From positions 124,001 through 188,000 of the forward strand of contig NZ_AULK01000004.1 in the NCBI RefSeq assembly GCF_000419445.1: a DNA stretch of 64,000 nt, given 5' to 3'. Within the stretch, counting starts at the first letter, position 1. Every line of letters starts with the position of its first letter. The notes beneath the pieces are model-generated. The model made no database searches and was not told the origin of the DNA. It saw nothing but the letters and a program-made list of their open reading frames with translations. Shown piece by piece: positions 29,191 through 38,271 of this stretch. Both the position numbers and the translations under genes were made by a program. Source of the DNA: Gryllotalpicola ginsengisoli DSM 22003 (GTDB taxonomy: Bacteria > Actinomycetota > Actinomycetes > Actinomycetales > Microbacteriaceae).

Positions 29191-29664
29191 TCAACGAACG
29201 AGAGGGGAAGTCGGGTTGACCGGCGTCGTCGGGTTGGGGCTGCCGAGGCCGGTGAGGATCAGGTGCCGCAGGCTGCCGGCGATGTATCCGCTCCACGCGC
29301 CCGAGCACAGCTCGTAGCACTCGAATTCCGGCACCAGGCCCTCGTGCGTGAACCGCACGCGGGTCAGTCCGTCCCCCTCCTCGACGTCGAACCTGACGGT
29401 CGTGCCCGTCCATTCGTCCTTCGTCTCGGTGAAGGTCAGCCAGCTGTCGGTCACGAGCCAGGCGATCCGTGACGGCGGCTCGACCTCGGTGATCCGGAAC
29501 CGGCACCAGTGCACGTCGGGCACCTCGTAGGTGAACTCGTCGCCGACCTCGCGCGTGCTGCCCTCGATGGCCCCGGACCACCAGCCGCGGACGTCTCGGA
29601 TGGCCTCGAAGACGCGCTCCGCGGGCTGGGCGACCTCGAAGGCCGTGGTGAATCTGCTGCCCAT
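29191..29664 (-). CDS. AHSA1/SRPBCC domain protein
   Basis: 157 residues, START-like fold. FEVAQPAERVFEAIRDVRGWW opens the family, followed by beta strands and a C-terminal helix (SGAWSGYIAGSLRHLIL). Such domains form a hydrophobic ligand cavity; substrate unknown. GAAGGG nine bases before ATG 29664. It is divergent from an HxlR regulator and shares its operator region, so it is probably that regulator's target. Confidence 0.85.
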   Translation of the reverse strand: MGSRFTTAFEVAQPAERVFEAIRDVRGWWSGAIEGSTREVGDEFTYEVPDVHWCRFRITEVEPPSRIAWLVTDSWLTFTETKDEWTGTTVRFDVEEGDGLTRVRFTHEGLVPEFECYELCSGAWSGYIAGSLRHLILTGLGSPNPTTPVNPTSPLVR

Positions 29665-29682
29665 GATGGAATCCCTTCGTCA

Positions 29683-29747
29683 GGTGCTTGCATGATGAAA
29701 GGCACTGTAGGAGGGGTGCTTGCTTGACGCAAGTGGTTTCGTAGACT
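29683..29747. promoter_or_regulatory. Divergent promoters with repeated HxlR operator-like sites
   Basis: GGTGCTTGC occurs at 29683 and 29715, exactly 32 bases apart (three helical turns). The second overlaps palindrome CTTGC-TTGAC-GCAAG (29719-29733). For the reverse gene, TTGCGT (29727-29732) and TACAGT (29704-29709) form a -35/-10 pair with a 17-base spacer. For the forward gene TAGACT (29742-29747) lies six bases from ATG 29754. Confidence 0.6.
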
Positions 29748-29753
29748 GGCGGC

Positions 29754-30242
29754 ATGCTCGGCCGCAGCTATGACAACCAGATCTGCTCGATCGCCCGCGC
29801 GTTGGACGTGGTCGGCGAGCGGTGGAGCCTGCTGATCATCCGCGACGCCGTCTTCGCGGGCGTGACGCGGTTCGGCGACTTCCAGCACAACCTCGGCATC
29901 GCCACGAACGTGCTCGCCGCCCGCCTGGACGCGTTCGTCGAGGGCGGCATCATGGAGCGCCGCCGCTACTCCGAGCGCCCCGCGCAGCACGAGTACGTGC
30001 TGACCGAGAAGGGGCGGGATCTCGCGCCCGCGCTGATCGCCCTGACCAGCTGGGGCGACCGCTGGGCGGCGCCGGACGGGCCGCCGATCCGATACGAGCA
30101 CGCCGCATGCGGCCGGAGGGTCGAGCCGCAGCTCGTCTGCGAGAAGTGCGGCGCCGTGCACGCCGACGAGGTCGCGGCCCGGCCCGGGCCGGGGATGCCG
30201 GCCGAGTACCTCGCGCAGCGCCGCCCCGTTCGCAACGGTTGA
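29754..30242 (+). CDS. HxlR family transcriptional regulator
   Basis: 162 residues. The MarR-like winged helix spans about 8-105: CSIARALDVVGERWSLLIIR, then GIATNVLAARLDAFVEGGIM as recognition region. A C-terminal extension carries C and CEKCG in a zinc-ribbon-like arrangement (C-x12-C-x2-C), which could bind metal or sense thiols. Leaderless start. It likely regulates itself and the divergent SRPBCC gene. Confidence 0.88.
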   Translation: MLGRSYDNQICSIARALDVVGERWSLLIIRDAVFAGVTRFGDFQHNLGIATNVLAARLDAFVEGGIMERRRYSERPAQHEYVLTEKGRDLAPALIALTSWGDRWAAPDGPPIRYEHAACGRRVEPQLVCEKCGAVHADEVAARPGPGMPAEYLAQRRPVRNG

Positions 30243-30323
30243 GCCGGGCCGACCGCGGCGGGAAGGCGCCGCCCGCTTCCCTCGGCCGGTGCGTCGCCAT
30301 GCGTTCCGCTTGGGCCGGCCCGA

Positions 30324-30329
30324 TAGGGT
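30324..30329 (+). promoter_or_regulatory. -10 element (TAGGGT), leaderless
   Basis: TAGGGT ends six bases before ATG 30336. Confidence 0.5.
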
Positions 30330-30335
30330 GCGGCC

Positions 30336-31301
30336 ATGCCCACCTGGCCTACGCTCGCACGCCGCACCGTCCTGGCCGCCGCCCTGCTCTGCGTGATCGT
30401 GCTGATCATCGGCATCGTGCTCGGTGCGGTCTTCGGCGACCTCGACTGGGTGCTCGCAGCCCTGCTCGTCGACCTCGGCGTCCTGGTGCTCGTGCTGAGC
30501 CGTGGCGCCGCGAACGCGCGCAACGAGGCGCTGCAGCGCATGATCGAACGAACGGATGCGGCATCCGATCGCCTCGCCGCCCTGCTGGCGGACGGCTTCA
30601 CCGGGGCCTGGGACGGCAGGCGCCCGGGCGAGCCGCTGCGGCCCGGTGAGCCGCTCGACATGCTGCGCCGCGACCTGCAGCACGATCTGAGCGCGCTCGC
30701 GTCGCTGCAGCCGCTGATGCCGGCGGGTCGGCTCGTGCCCGCCCCGGGCGGCTGGGCGGCGACGCCGGAGACGCTGGTGCTGCTCATCGACCGGATCCTC
30801 ACGGCGCCGAGCCTCGAGACCGTGGTCGAGGCGGGCAGCGGCACGTCGACGGTGTGGATCGCGCTCGCCCTCAAGCGCCGCGGCGGCGGGCGGCTGATCA
30901 GTCTCGAGCACGACGCGGCATACGCCGCCCAGACGGCGGCGGCGCTGGAGCGGCTCGGCCTGGCCGACGTGGTCGAGCTGCGCGTGGCGCCCCTCGAGTC
31001 GCGCACGGTCGCCGGGCGCGAGGTCACCTGGTACGCGGGCGTCGACCCCGACGACTTCCCCCGCGTCGACGTGCTCTTCGTCGACGGCCCTCCCGGCTAC
31101 CTCGGCCCGGAGGCGCGCTGGCCGGCCGTGCCGGTGCTCGCCGCGGCGCTCGGCCCGGAGGCGTGGGTGGTGCTCGACGACGTGGACCGGCCCGAGGAGC
31201 AGGCGATCGTCGCAGCATGGGCGGAGGGCGAGTGGAGCGGGGTGCGGCTGGCCTGCGGGGCCGCCACGGACCGCGCTGCCGTCCTCATCCGCCAGCGCTG
31301 A
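30336..31301 (+). CDS. Membrane-anchored SAM methyltransferase-like protein
   Basis: 321 residues. Two N-terminal helices (about 10-32 and 36-56) precede a class I methyltransferase fold from about 145: VVEAGSGTSTVWIAL is the SAM-binding motif I, LISLEHDAAY motif II, and VDVLFVDGPPG a later strand; it resembles Methyltransf_24. The active domain would sit on the cytoplasmic face. Substrate unknown. It lies directly upstream of tRNA-Ser(GCT), convergent with it. Confidence 0.78.
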   Translation: MPTWPTLARRTVLAAALLCVIVLIIGIVLGAVFGDLDWVLAALLVDLGVLVLVLSRGAANARNEALQRMIERTDAASDRLAALLADGFTGAWDGRRPGEPLRPGEPLDMLRRDLQHDLSALASLQPLMPAGRLVPAPGGWAATPETLVLLIDRILTAPSLETVVEAGSGTSTVWIALALKRRGGGRLISLEHDAAYAAQTAAALERLGLADVVELRVAPLESRTVAGREVTWYAGVDPDDFPRVDVLFVDGPPGYLGPEARWPAVPVLAAALGPEAWVVLDDVDRPEEQAIVAAWAEGEWSGVRLACGAATDRAAVLIRQR

Positions 31302-31326
31302 ACGGCATCCGGCCCGGGAACGGGAA

Positions 31327-31350
31327 AAGCCCCCTCGGCGGAGGGGGCTT
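31327..31350 (-). terminator. Bidirectional terminator between methyltransferase and tRNA-Ser
   Basis: Perfect 10-bp stem AAGCCCCCTC/GAGGGGGCTT with a GGCG loop; on the reverse strand TTTT-containing CTTTTCCCG follows, and AAAA precedes it on the forward strand. Confidence 0.8.
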
Positions 31351-31356
31351 CAGGTG

Positions 31357-31446
31357 CGGAGACGGAGGGATTTGAACCCTCGGTCCCCAATAAGGGGACT
31401 CCACCTTAGCAGGGTGGTGCACTCGACCGGACTATGCGACGTCTCC
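31357..31446 (-). tRNA. tRNA-Ser(GCT)
   Basis: Acceptor stem GGAGACG/CGTCTCC, loop CTGCTAA with anticodon GCT, a long variable arm (GTCCCC..GGGGAC) typical of serine, T arm GGGTTCAAATCCC, discriminator G. No encoded CCA. Confidence 0.95.
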
Positions 31447-31514
31447 AGCGCCCGCTTGCCGCAGGCACCGTCCCATCATACAGAGGCTCGGGTGTACGCC
31501 AACTCGGCGGCGGC

Positions 31515-32735
31515 TCAGCCGATCAGGCCCTTCGAGCAGGTGCGCTGCGAGGCGGACTGCCCGGGCACGTCGGCCGGCAGCGCGGTCGGCACCGCCATCT
31601 TCGAGTTCGGATGCGGGCCCGCCACGGTGTACTGCTCCGGCGAGATCACCACGCCGCGCCCCGGCCCGGCCGTGACCTTGATCGGCGCGTTCCGCTGCAA
31701 CTGCGCGTTCACGGATGCCGCATCCGCGGCGGGCACGACGTGGGCCGAGTCGCTCGGGTCGGTGGCCACGGGGTACTGCACGAACACGAACCGCGACAGC
31801 GGCACGCTCTTCAGCGCGAGCGCGAGCCGGATCAGGTTCAACGGGTTCTTCAGCTTCGAGCCGATGGTCATGTACTTCACCGCCGCCTCGGCGATGTGCG
31901 TCAGCTTGGGAAGGCTGGTGTAGACCTTCTCGCTCATCACCTTGCGGGCGAGGGCGGCCATGAACAGCTGCTGGTTGCTGATGCGCCCGAGGTCGGAGCC
32001 GTCGCCCACCCCGTGCCGGGTGCGCAGGAACTGCAGCGCGGTGGCCCCGCTCAGCGTGTGCGGGCCCGCGCTCAGCTGCAGGCCGACGTAGGGGTCGTCG
32101 ATCGGGGTGGCCACGCACACGCGCACCCCGCCGACCGCGGTCGACATCTCCTGCACGCCGTTGAAGGTGATCATCGCGGTGTACGGGATCGAGGAGATCC
32201 CGGTGATGCTCTCGACGGTGTCGGCGACGCAGGCGACACCGTGGCTGAGCGCCGTGTTGATCATGCCGACGCCTCCGCCGGCGCAGGCCGGCAGCTGCAC
32301 CTTCATGTCGCGCGGGAAGCTGACCACGTTCGCGCTCGTGTGATCGGCCGACACCTGCACGAGCAGCGTGACGTCGTTGTTGCCGGCGCCGCTGGAGGCG
32401 CTGAGCTCGTTCTGGAACCCGGTCTGCCCAGTGCGCGTGTCCGTGCCGACGAGCAGCAGGTTGATCGCCCCGCCGAGCGCCGACGGCAGCGTGGGCGTCG
32501 GGGTCGGGGTGGGCGTCGGCGTGGGCGTGGGGGTCGGGGTAGCGGTGACGGATGCCGTGTGCGTCGCCTTCACGACCGGCTTCTGCCTGCTCGCATTGAC
32601 GCCGTAGACGACGCCCGACACGACCAGTGCGACGACCACGACGGTCGCCGCGATGATCCAGGCCAGTCTCTTCCGCCGCTTCTTCGCGGCCGGGCCCTGC
32701 GGGGCGTCGGGGTTCGTCGTCGACTCGTCGCTCAT
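31515..32735 (-). CDS. LytR-CpsA-Psr (LCP) family ligase 1
   Basis: 406 residues, one N-terminal helix (about 22-45), then a Thr-Pro repeat linker (eight TP units near 65-82) and the LCP domain: SFPRDMKVQLP, GGVRVCVATPI, and FLRTRHGVGDGSDLGRISNQ with the conserved arginines. LCP enzymes attach teichoic acids, arabinogalactan or other glycopolymers to peptidoglycan outside the cell. The C-terminus QSASQRTCSKGLIG is shared with LCP 2. GGAAGGA precedes ATG 32735. Confidence 0.93.
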   Translation of the reverse strand: MSDESTTNPDAPQGPAAKKRRKRLAWIIAATVVVVALVVSGVVYGVNASRQKPVVKATHTASVTATPTPTPTPTPTPTPTPTLPSALGGAINLLLVGTDTRTGQTGFQNELSASSGAGNNDVTLLVQVSADHTSANVVSFPRDMKVQLPACAGGGVGMINTALSHGVACVADTVESITGISSIPYTAMITFNGVQEMSTAVGGVRVCVATPIDDPYVGLQLSAGPHTLSGATALQFLRTRHGVGDGSDLGRISNQQLFMAALARKVMSEKVYTSLPKLTHIAEAAVKYMTIGSKLKNPLNLIRLALALKSVPLSRFVFVQYPVATDPSDSAHVVPAADAASVNAQLQRNAPIKVTAGPGRGVVISPEQYTVAGPHPNSKMAVPTALPADVPGQSASQRTCSKGLIG

Positions 32736-32773
32736 GCAGTCCTTCCGTGACCCTGACGGGCCCTGGGCTTACG

Positions 32774-32858
32774 CGGAGGGCGAGGGATTCGAACCCCCGG
32801 TGGCTTGCGCCACAACTGTTTTCAAGACAGTCTCCTTAGGCCGCTCGGACAGCCCTCC
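32774..32858 (-). tRNA. tRNA-Ser(TGA)
   Basis: Acceptor GGAGGGC/GCCCTCC, anticodon loop CTTGAAA giving TGA, long variable arm (TGTGGC..GCCACC), T arm GGGGTTCGAATCCC, discriminator G. It lies between two LCP genes on the same strand. Confidence 0.95.
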
Positions 32859-32912
32859 AGACCTCAAGCAGTCTAACCATGCGGCAGGCGGCCCCCGCCG
32901 CGCCGCCGCCCG

Positions 32913-34223
32913 CTAGTCGCCGAACGGCTTCGAGCAGGTGTATTCGTCCGCCGACTGGCCGTGCACCTGCGACGGCAGCGCCACGGCCGAACTGCTCGGC
33001 GTCGGCGTCGACGTGGCGGAGGACGACCTGCTCGAGGAGCTGCTCGGGGTCGGCGAGGCCGAAGCCGACGCCGAGCTGGTCGCGGTGGGCGTCGGCGTCG
33101 ACGACGACTTCGAGGCGGCGCCGCCGGCCACCGACCCGACGCCGGTGCCGCCGGTGACCTGCACCGCTTCGTCCTTCTGCAGCGCGCTCATCAGCGCGGT
33201 CGCCCCGGCCTCGTCCGGCTCGACCGCGCTGCCGTCGTCGACGTAGTCGGTCGGGTACTGCACGAAGACGATGTTGGACAGGTCGGCGTTGCGCAGCGCG
33301 ACCGCCATCGACGCCATGGTCTTGATGTTCGACAGCGACGTCGACAGCTGCATGTTCGACGCAGCCGCCTTGGCCAGCGCGTACACCTTGAGCGGATTGC
33401 CGAGCGTGTCGGCCGAGCGGATCGTGCGCACCAGCGACGACAGGAACACCTGCTGGTTGCTGATCCGGCCGAGGTCGGATCCGTCGCCCACGCCGTGGCG
33501 GGTGCGCAGGAAGGCGAGCGCCTGCGCCCCCTTGATGACGTGTTCGCCGGCGGACAGCTTGAGCCCCACGTACGGGTCGTCGATCGCCCCGGCGAGACAC
33601 ACGGGCACGCCGCCGACCGCGTCGGACATCTGGATCACGCCGTCGAACTGGATCAGCGCCGCATACGGGATCGACAGCCCGGTCAGCTGCTCCACCGTCA
33701 GCACGGTGCACGCCAGGCCGCCGTAGGAGAGGGTGACGTTGATCTTCTGCGAGCTCATCGCCGAGTAGTAGCCGCCCTTGCCGTTCGGGCACGACGGGAT
33801 CGGCACGAGCATGTCGCGGGGGAAGCTCACCACGGTGACGTGCTGGTGGTCGGCCGAGACGTGCATGAGCATCGTGACGTCGTTGAGGTTCTCGCCGCGG
33901 TCGCCGTACGCCGGGTTGCCGTCGCCCGAGTCCGACCCGGCGAGCAGCACGTTGAACGACCCCTTGATGGCGTCGATGCCCTCCTGCTTCGTCTCGGTGT
34001 GCCCGGACTGGTCGACGAGGTCGACCGAGGGCTTCGTGCTCTGCACGACGTCGCCCACCGCCATGCCGGCGAGCGAGAACGCGCTGACCGAGGCCACGAT
34101 CGCGAGACCGGCGACGATCTTGCCGATCGCGGCGAACGGATGCCTGCGCCCGAGCCGCCCGTGCCGGGCGATCCCCTTCGGCTTTCCGGGACGGCTGTGA
34201 CGCGGGCGGCGCAGCTCCGTCAT
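32913..34223 (-). CDS. LytR-CpsA-Psr (LCP) family ligase 2
   Basis: 436 residues. A basic N-terminus and one helix (about 32-55), then the LCP domain with SFPRDMLVPIP, GGVPVCLAGAI and FLRTRHGVGDGSDLGRISNQ. In contrast to LCP 1 the low-complexity Ser/Thr/Pro segment lies after the domain (about 365-420), before the shared tail TCSKPFGD. Paralogue of the gene at 31515; both are anchored with catalytic domain outside. AAGGGA six bases before ATG 34223. Confidence 0.93.
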   Translation of the reverse strand: MTELRRPRHSRPGKPKGIARHGRLGRRHPFAAIGKIVAGLAIVASVSAFSLAGMAVGDVVQSTKPSVDLVDQSGHTETKQEGIDAIKGSFNVLLAGSDSGDGNPAYGDRGENLNDVTMLMHVSADHQHVTVVSFPRDMLVPIPSCPNGKGGYYSAMSSQKINVTLSYGGLACTVLTVEQLTGLSIPYAALIQFDGVIQMSDAVGGVPVCLAGAIDDPYVGLKLSAGEHVIKGAQALAFLRTRHGVGDGSDLGRISNQQVFLSSLVRTIRSADTLGNPLKVYALAKAAASNMQLSTSLSNIKTMASMAVALRNADLSNIVFVQYPTDYVDDGSAVEPDEAGATALMSALQKDEAVQVTGGTGVGSVAGGAASKSSSTPTPTATSSASASASPTPSSSSSRSSSATSTPTPSSSAVALPSQVHGQSADEYTCSKPFGD

Positions 34224-34318
34224 GCTCGTCCCTTCTCGAACCGGTTCAGATCCTGCCGGTGACTCCCGGGGTGCTAGTTACCTTGCCAGGTCGATTCTGG
34301 CAACTGGCTGCACAGCGG

Positions 34319-35128
34319 TTATGGGCCTGTCAAAGCCGCGAGCACCTGCGCCAGGCCGTCGTCGGCGACGCTCGCGGTGACCTCGCTCGCCGCCGCCTTG
34401 ACCTCGTCCGGCGCCTGCCCCATCGCGACCGCCCGCCCGCCGCCTGCGACCGCCCACTCGAACATGTCGATGTCGTTGCGGCCGTCGCCCACAACGAGCA
34501 CGTCGGCGCGGGGGATGCCGAGCTCCGCGCGCACGCGCTCCAGAGCGGTCGCCTTGTTGACGCCTTCGGGGGCGATGTCGAGCCAGTTGGTCCAGCCGAT
34601 CGAATAGGACACCTTGCTCAGCCCCATCGAGTGCACCATCTCGAGGAAGTCCTCCTCGTCGCGGTCGGGCGCGACCACGACGACCCGGCTGGCCGGGAAC
34701 TGCGCCAGCCGGTCGAAGTCGACGCGTTCGGCGCCGGCCAGGTTCCACTCGGACATGCCCTCGGTGTAGCGCCGGTAGCCCGTCGCATCCTCGACCATGA
34801 AGCTGCCCTCGGGGAGGTGGCCGCGGATCGTGCGCAGCACCTGCGACGGGTCGAAGGTCTCGACGAACTCGCGCCGGTAGCCGGTCGGGTCGGATGCGTC
34901 GCGCTGCAGCACCAGCGCGCCGTTGGCGCACACCACGTACTCGGGCGTGAGCCCGAAGTGCTCCAGGATCCCGCGCGCCGTCTCCCAGCTGCGGCCCGTC
35001 GCCAGGGTGACCTCGTGGCCGAGTCCCTGCACCTGCAGCACCTGCTCGCGCACGGCGGGCGAGATCGTCTCGTCCTCATGGATGAGGGTGCCGTCGACGT
35101 CGAGGCCGACCAGGAGCCGCGCGGCCAC
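34319..35128 (-). CDS. Cof-type HAD phosphatase
   Basis: 269 residues. HAD motif I is D10-V-D12-G-T in VGLDVDGTLI, with TLATGRSWE as motif II and VLVVGDGRNDIDMFE as motif IV; the middle is a Cof-type cap. Substrate, usually a small phosphorylated metabolite, is unknown. GTG 35128 shares one base with the serS TAG (TAGTG), so it is co-translated with serS. Confidence 0.88.
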   Translation of the reverse strand: MAARLLVGLDVDGTLIHEDETISPAVREQVLQVQGLGHEVTLATGRSWETARGILEHFGLTPEYVVCANGALVLQRDASDPTGYRREFVETFDPSQVLRTIRGHLPEGSFMVEDATGYRRYTEGMSEWNLAGAERVDFDRLAQFPASRVVVVAPDRDEEDFLEMVHSMGLSKVSYSIGWTNWLDIAPEGVNKATALERVRAELGIPRADVLVVGDGRNDIDMFEWAVAGGGRAVAMGQAPDEVKAAASEVTASVADDGLAQVLAALTGP

Positions 35129-36396
35129 TACCGGACCGGCGTGAGGGTCTCGAGGCCGCCGAGGTACGGGCGCAGCGCGTCGGGCACCCGCACCGAGCCA
35201 TCCGATCGCTGATGCGTCTCGAGGATCGCGACGATCCAGCGCGTCGTCGCCAGGGTGCCGTTCAGGGTGGCCACCGGCTGGGTCTTGCCGCCCTCGGCGC
35301 GGTAGCGCACCCCGAGCCGGCGCGCCTGGAAGGTGGTGCAGTTCGAGGTGGAGGTCAGCTCGCGGTAGGTGCCCTGGGTCGGGATCCACGCCTCGACGTC
35401 GTACTTGCGCGCGGCCGACGAGCCGAGGTCGCCTGCGGCGGTGTCGATGACGCGGTAGCTGAGCTCGAGCGCGTGCATCATCTCCTCCTGCCAGCCCAGC
35501 AGCCGCTCGTGCTCGGCCTCGGCGTTCTCCGGCAGCGTGTAGACGAACATCTCGAGCTTGTTGAACTGATGCACGCGGATGATGCCGCGGGTGTCCTTGC
35601 CGGCCGAGCCCGCCTCGCGCCGGTAGCAGGTCGACCATCCGGCGTAGCGCAGCGCGCCGTCGTCAGGGAGCTCGAGGATCTCGTCGGCGTGGTAGCCGGC
35701 GAGCGCGACCTCGCTGGTGCCGGTCAGGTAGAGGTCGTCGGCCTCGAGCCGGTAGATCTCGTCGGCGTGGGCGCCGAGGAAGCCCGTGCCCTGCATGATC
35801 TCGGGCTTGACGAGGGTGGGGGTGATCAGCGGGGTGAATCCGTTGCCCAGCGCCTTGTCGAGCGCCATGTTCATGATGGCGAGCTCGAGGCGCGCGCCGA
35901 TCCCCTTCAGGAAGTCGAAGCGCGCCCCCGACACCTTGGCGCCGCGCGCCATGTCGATCGCGTCGAGCTTCTCGCCGAGCTCGAGGTGGTCGCGCGGCTC
36001 GAAGTCGAAGGCGGGGATGTCGCCCACGGTCTTCAGCACCACGAAGTCGTCCTCGCCGCCGGCCGGCACCCCGTCGACGATGATGTTGCCGATCGCGCGC
36101 AGCGCCTCGTCGAACTCGGCCTCGGCCTCGCCGGCCGCCGCCTGCGCGGCCTTCACCCGCTCGGCGAGCTGCTTCGCCTGCGCGACGAGGGCCTGCTTCT
36201 CCTCCTTGGGCGCCTTCGCCACCAGCTTGCTGTGCGCGTTCTGCTCGGCGCGCAGCGTCTCGAACTCGGTGAGGGCGGCGCGGCGGGCCTGGTCGGCGGC
36301 AAGCGCCCGGTCGACCGTCTCGGGCGACTCCCCCCGCGCGATCTGCGAAGCCTTCACGACGTCGGGATTCTCACGCAGCAGCACGGGATCGATCAC
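35128..36396 (-). CDS. serS: Seryl-tRNA synthetase
   Basis: 422 residues, class II. The N-terminal coiled-coil arm (about 28-100) binds the long variable arm of tRNA-Ser. Motif 2 is [15 protein letters not shown]; motif 3 is the actinobacterial [16 protein letters not shown]. It charges the two tRNA-Ser genes found 2-5 kb away. The GTG at 36396 lies seven bases from a reverse-strand TAGACT, so it is probably leaderless; an apparent frame up to 39066 is antisense noise. Confidence 0.96.
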   Translation of the reverse strand: MIDPVLLRENPDVVKASQIARGESPETVDRALAADQARRAALTEFETLRAEQNAHSKLVAKAPKEEKQALVAQAKQLAERVKAAQAAAGEAEAEFDEALRAIGNIIVDGVPAGGEDDFVVLKTVGDIPAFDFEPRDHLELGEKLDAIDMARGAKVSGARFDFLKGIGARLELAIMNMALDKALGNGFTPLITPTLVKPEIMQGTGFLGAHADEIYRLEADDLYLTGTSEVALAGYHADEILELPDDGALRYAGWSTCYRREAGSAGKDTRGIIRVHQFNKLEMFVYTLPENAEAEHERLLGWQEEMMHALELSYRVIDTAAGDLGSSAARKYDVEAWIPTQGTYRELTSTSNCTTFQARRLGVRYRAEGGKTQPVATLNGTLATTRWIVAILETHQRSDGSVRVPDALRPYLGGLETLTPVR

Positions 36397-36403
36397 GGCA
36401 AAG

Positions 36404-36409
36404 AGTCTA
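36404..36409 (-). promoter_or_regulatory. -10 element (TAGACT) for leaderless serS
   Basis: Reverse-strand TAGACT ends seven bases before GTG 36396. Confidence 0.5.
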
Positions 36410-36429
36410 GGGGCGTCGGATGGAGCGGT

Positions 36430-36435
36430 TACCGT
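36430..36435 (+). promoter_or_regulatory. -10 element (TACCGT), leaderless
   Basis: TACCGT ends six bases before GTG 36442. With the serS element, it makes a divergent promoter pair within 45 bases. Confidence 0.5.
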
Positions 36436-36441
36436 AAGGGG

Positions 36442-37446
36442 GTGAGCCACCCCGTTCCCGAGCAGGCCCTCACCGGCGCCGTCGCCGTCGTGGCCAACCC
36501 GGTCAAGCGCGACATCGACCGGGTGCGCGAGAGCGTGGTGCGCCGGGCGCACTTCGCCGGGCTCGGCGACCCGCTCTGGTTCGAGACCACGCTCGACGAC
36601 ATCGGCGCGGGCGTCGCCCGCTCCGCGGTCGAGTCCGGCGCATCCCTCGTCATCGTCGCCGGCGGCGACGGCACCGTGCGCGCCGCCGCCGGGGCGCTGC
36701 GCGGCACGGGCGTCGCACTCGGCGTCGTGCCCTCCGGCACCGGGAACCTGCTCGCCCGCAACCTGCGCGTGCCCATCGGCGACCCGGAGGCCGCCGTCGC
36801 CGTCGCGTTCACGGGCCGCACCCGCGCCGTCGACGTCGGTCTCGCGGAGCTGGAGCGGGAGGGCGGCGAGCGGGAGGAGCATCCGTTCATGGTGGTGGCC
36901 GGGGCCGGCATCGACGCGGCCATGATCGCCAACACGAGCCCCGCGCTCAAGGAGCGCCTCGGCTGGCTCGCCTACGTCGACGGGGCGCTGCGCTCGGTGG
37001 CCCGGTCGCAGCCGGTGCGCGCCAAGGTGCGCGTCGACGGCCCGGGCGACGAGACCATGACGCACGGATTCGACGTGCACACGGTGCTCGTCGGCAACGT
37101 CGGCGCTCTGCCCGGCGACGTCGAGCTGCTGCCCGGGGCGCGCATCGACGACGGGGTGCTTGACGTGGCCGTGATGCACCCCAAGAGCGTGTTCGGCTGG
37201 GCGCTGATCGGCCGCAGCATCGTGTGGGAGAACCATGTGCTGCGCCGCAGCGCCCTCGGCCGCAAGCTGATCAGCTTCCGCAGCCGGCACTCGCCGCACG
37301 TGCTCTCGTACATGCGCGGCCCCGTGGTGACCGCGCGGTTCGAGCGCCCGGTCGAGGCCGAGCTCGACGGCGACGAGGTCGGCCCCGTGCAGGCGGCGCG
37401 GTTCCGCACCGATCCCCAGAGCCTGCTGGTGCGGGTACCGGCGTAG
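36442..37446 (+). CDS. Diacylglycerol/lipid kinase family protein
   Basis: 334 residues, DAGK catalytic fold. ATP-binding [11 protein letters not shown] lies near 74 and [12 protein letters not shown] near 97; the C-terminal beta domain follows ([17 protein letters not shown]). It phosphorylates diacylglycerol or a related lipid at the inner membrane face. GTG 36442 is fixed by the -10 element; the longer frame from 35212 crosses serS. Confidence 0.9.
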   Translation: MSHPVPEQALTGAVAVVANPVKRDIDRVRESVVRRAHFAGLGDPLWFETTLDDIGAGVARSAVESGASLVIVAGGDGTVRAAAGALRGTGVALGVVPSGTGNLLARNLRVPIGDPEAAVAVAFTGRTRAVDVGLAELEREGGEREEHPFMVVAGAGIDAAMIANTSPALKERLGWLAYVDGALRSVARSQPVRAKVRVDGPGDETMTHGFDVHTVLVGNVGALPGDVELLPGARIDDGVLDVAVMHPKSVFGWALIGRSIVWENHVLRRSALGRKLISFRSRHSPHVLSYMRGPVVTARFERPVEAELDGDEVGPVQAARFRTDPQSLLVRVPA

Positions 37447-37449
37447 CCT
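37444..37449 (+). promoter_or_regulatory. -10 element (TAGCCT) inside the lipid-kinase stop
   Basis: TAGCCT ends six bases before ATG 37456; its TAG is the stop codon of the preceding gene. Confidence 0.45.
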
Positions 37450-37455
37450 CAAGGC

Positions 37456-38271
37456 ATGCGCTCTCTCGGCAAGGTGCTGGCCGTCGCCGCAGCGGCCGCC
37501 TCGGTGGTCGGCGGGGCCTGGCTCTGGTGGCGGTGGCTGATGCGACGCCAGGTGACCTGGCAGAAGATCCTCTCCGACAACATCCCGGTGCACTCCGCCT
37601 ACTGGCGGGCGCGGCGCGAAGTTCCGGGCGACATCCTCTACGTCGCCATCGGCGACTCGGCGGCGCAGGGCATCGGCGCCTCGCGGCCCGCGCGCGGGTA
37701 CGTCGGCGTGATCGCGAAGAAGCTCGCGAAGATGTCGGGGCACAGCATCCGTGTCGTCAATCTCGGCATCTCCGGCGCCACCCTGCAGACCGCGCTCGTC
37801 AAGGAGTTGCCGCGGCTGAAACGGCTGAACCCCGACATCCTCACGGTGGCGATCGGCGCCAACGACATCGCCGAGTGGAACCCGCAGCGCTTCGGCGAGC
37901 AGATCGAGCTGCTGTTCGCGCAGCTGCCGAGGCACGCCATCGTCGCCGACCTGCCGTCGTTCTACTTCCTGCCCGGCGAGCGCAAGGCGCAGCAGGGCAA
38001 TCGGATGCTGCGCGCCGCCGCCGCCCGCCACGGACTGCGCGTCGTGGACCTGCACGAGGCCATGCGCCGCGAGGGCATGCGCGGCGTGGTCACCCAGTTC
38101 GCCGGGGATCTGTTCCACCCGAACGACCGCGGCTACGCGATCTGGGCGGGGGCGTTCCTGCCCGCCGTCGAGGATCGCCTCGAGCAGGTGCTCGAGGCTC
38201 AGGCCTCGGGTTCCTCCGACAGCAGCGCGCGCAGCCAGTCCCGGGCCTCGACGAACACCTCGTCGGCATAG
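37456..38271 (+). CDS. SGNH/GDSL hydrolase, membrane-anchored
   Basis: 271 residues. One N-terminal helix (about 6-28) then an SGNH domain: G66-D67-S68 in [11 protein letters not shown], block [11 protein letters not shown], block [11 protein letters not shown] with the catalytic Asp and His. An esterase or lipase acting outside the cell is likely. The last 24 codons overlap the 3' end of the convergent pheA gene, and the Ser-rich tail there ([13 protein letters not shown]) is probably not under selection. Confidence 0.85.
   Translation: MRSLGKVLAVAAAAASVVGGAWLWWRWLMRRQVTWQKILSDNIPVHSAYWRARREVPGDILYVAIGDSAAQGIGASRPARGYVGVIAKKLAKMSGHSIRVVNLGISGATLQTALVKELPRLKRLNPDILTVAIGANDIAEWNPQRFGEQIELLFAQLPRHAIVADLPSFYFLPGERKAQQGNRMLRAAAARHGLRVVDLHEAMRREGMRGVVTQFAGDLFHPNDRGYAIWAGAFLPAVEDRLEQVLEAQASGSSDSSARSQSRASTNTSSA

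Noticed and set aside
32475-32550. Possible variable-number repeat switching LCP 1
   Set aside because: The Thr-Pro codon repeats keep frame with mixed codons and form a normal wall-spanning linker; no homopolymer that could slip out of frame.
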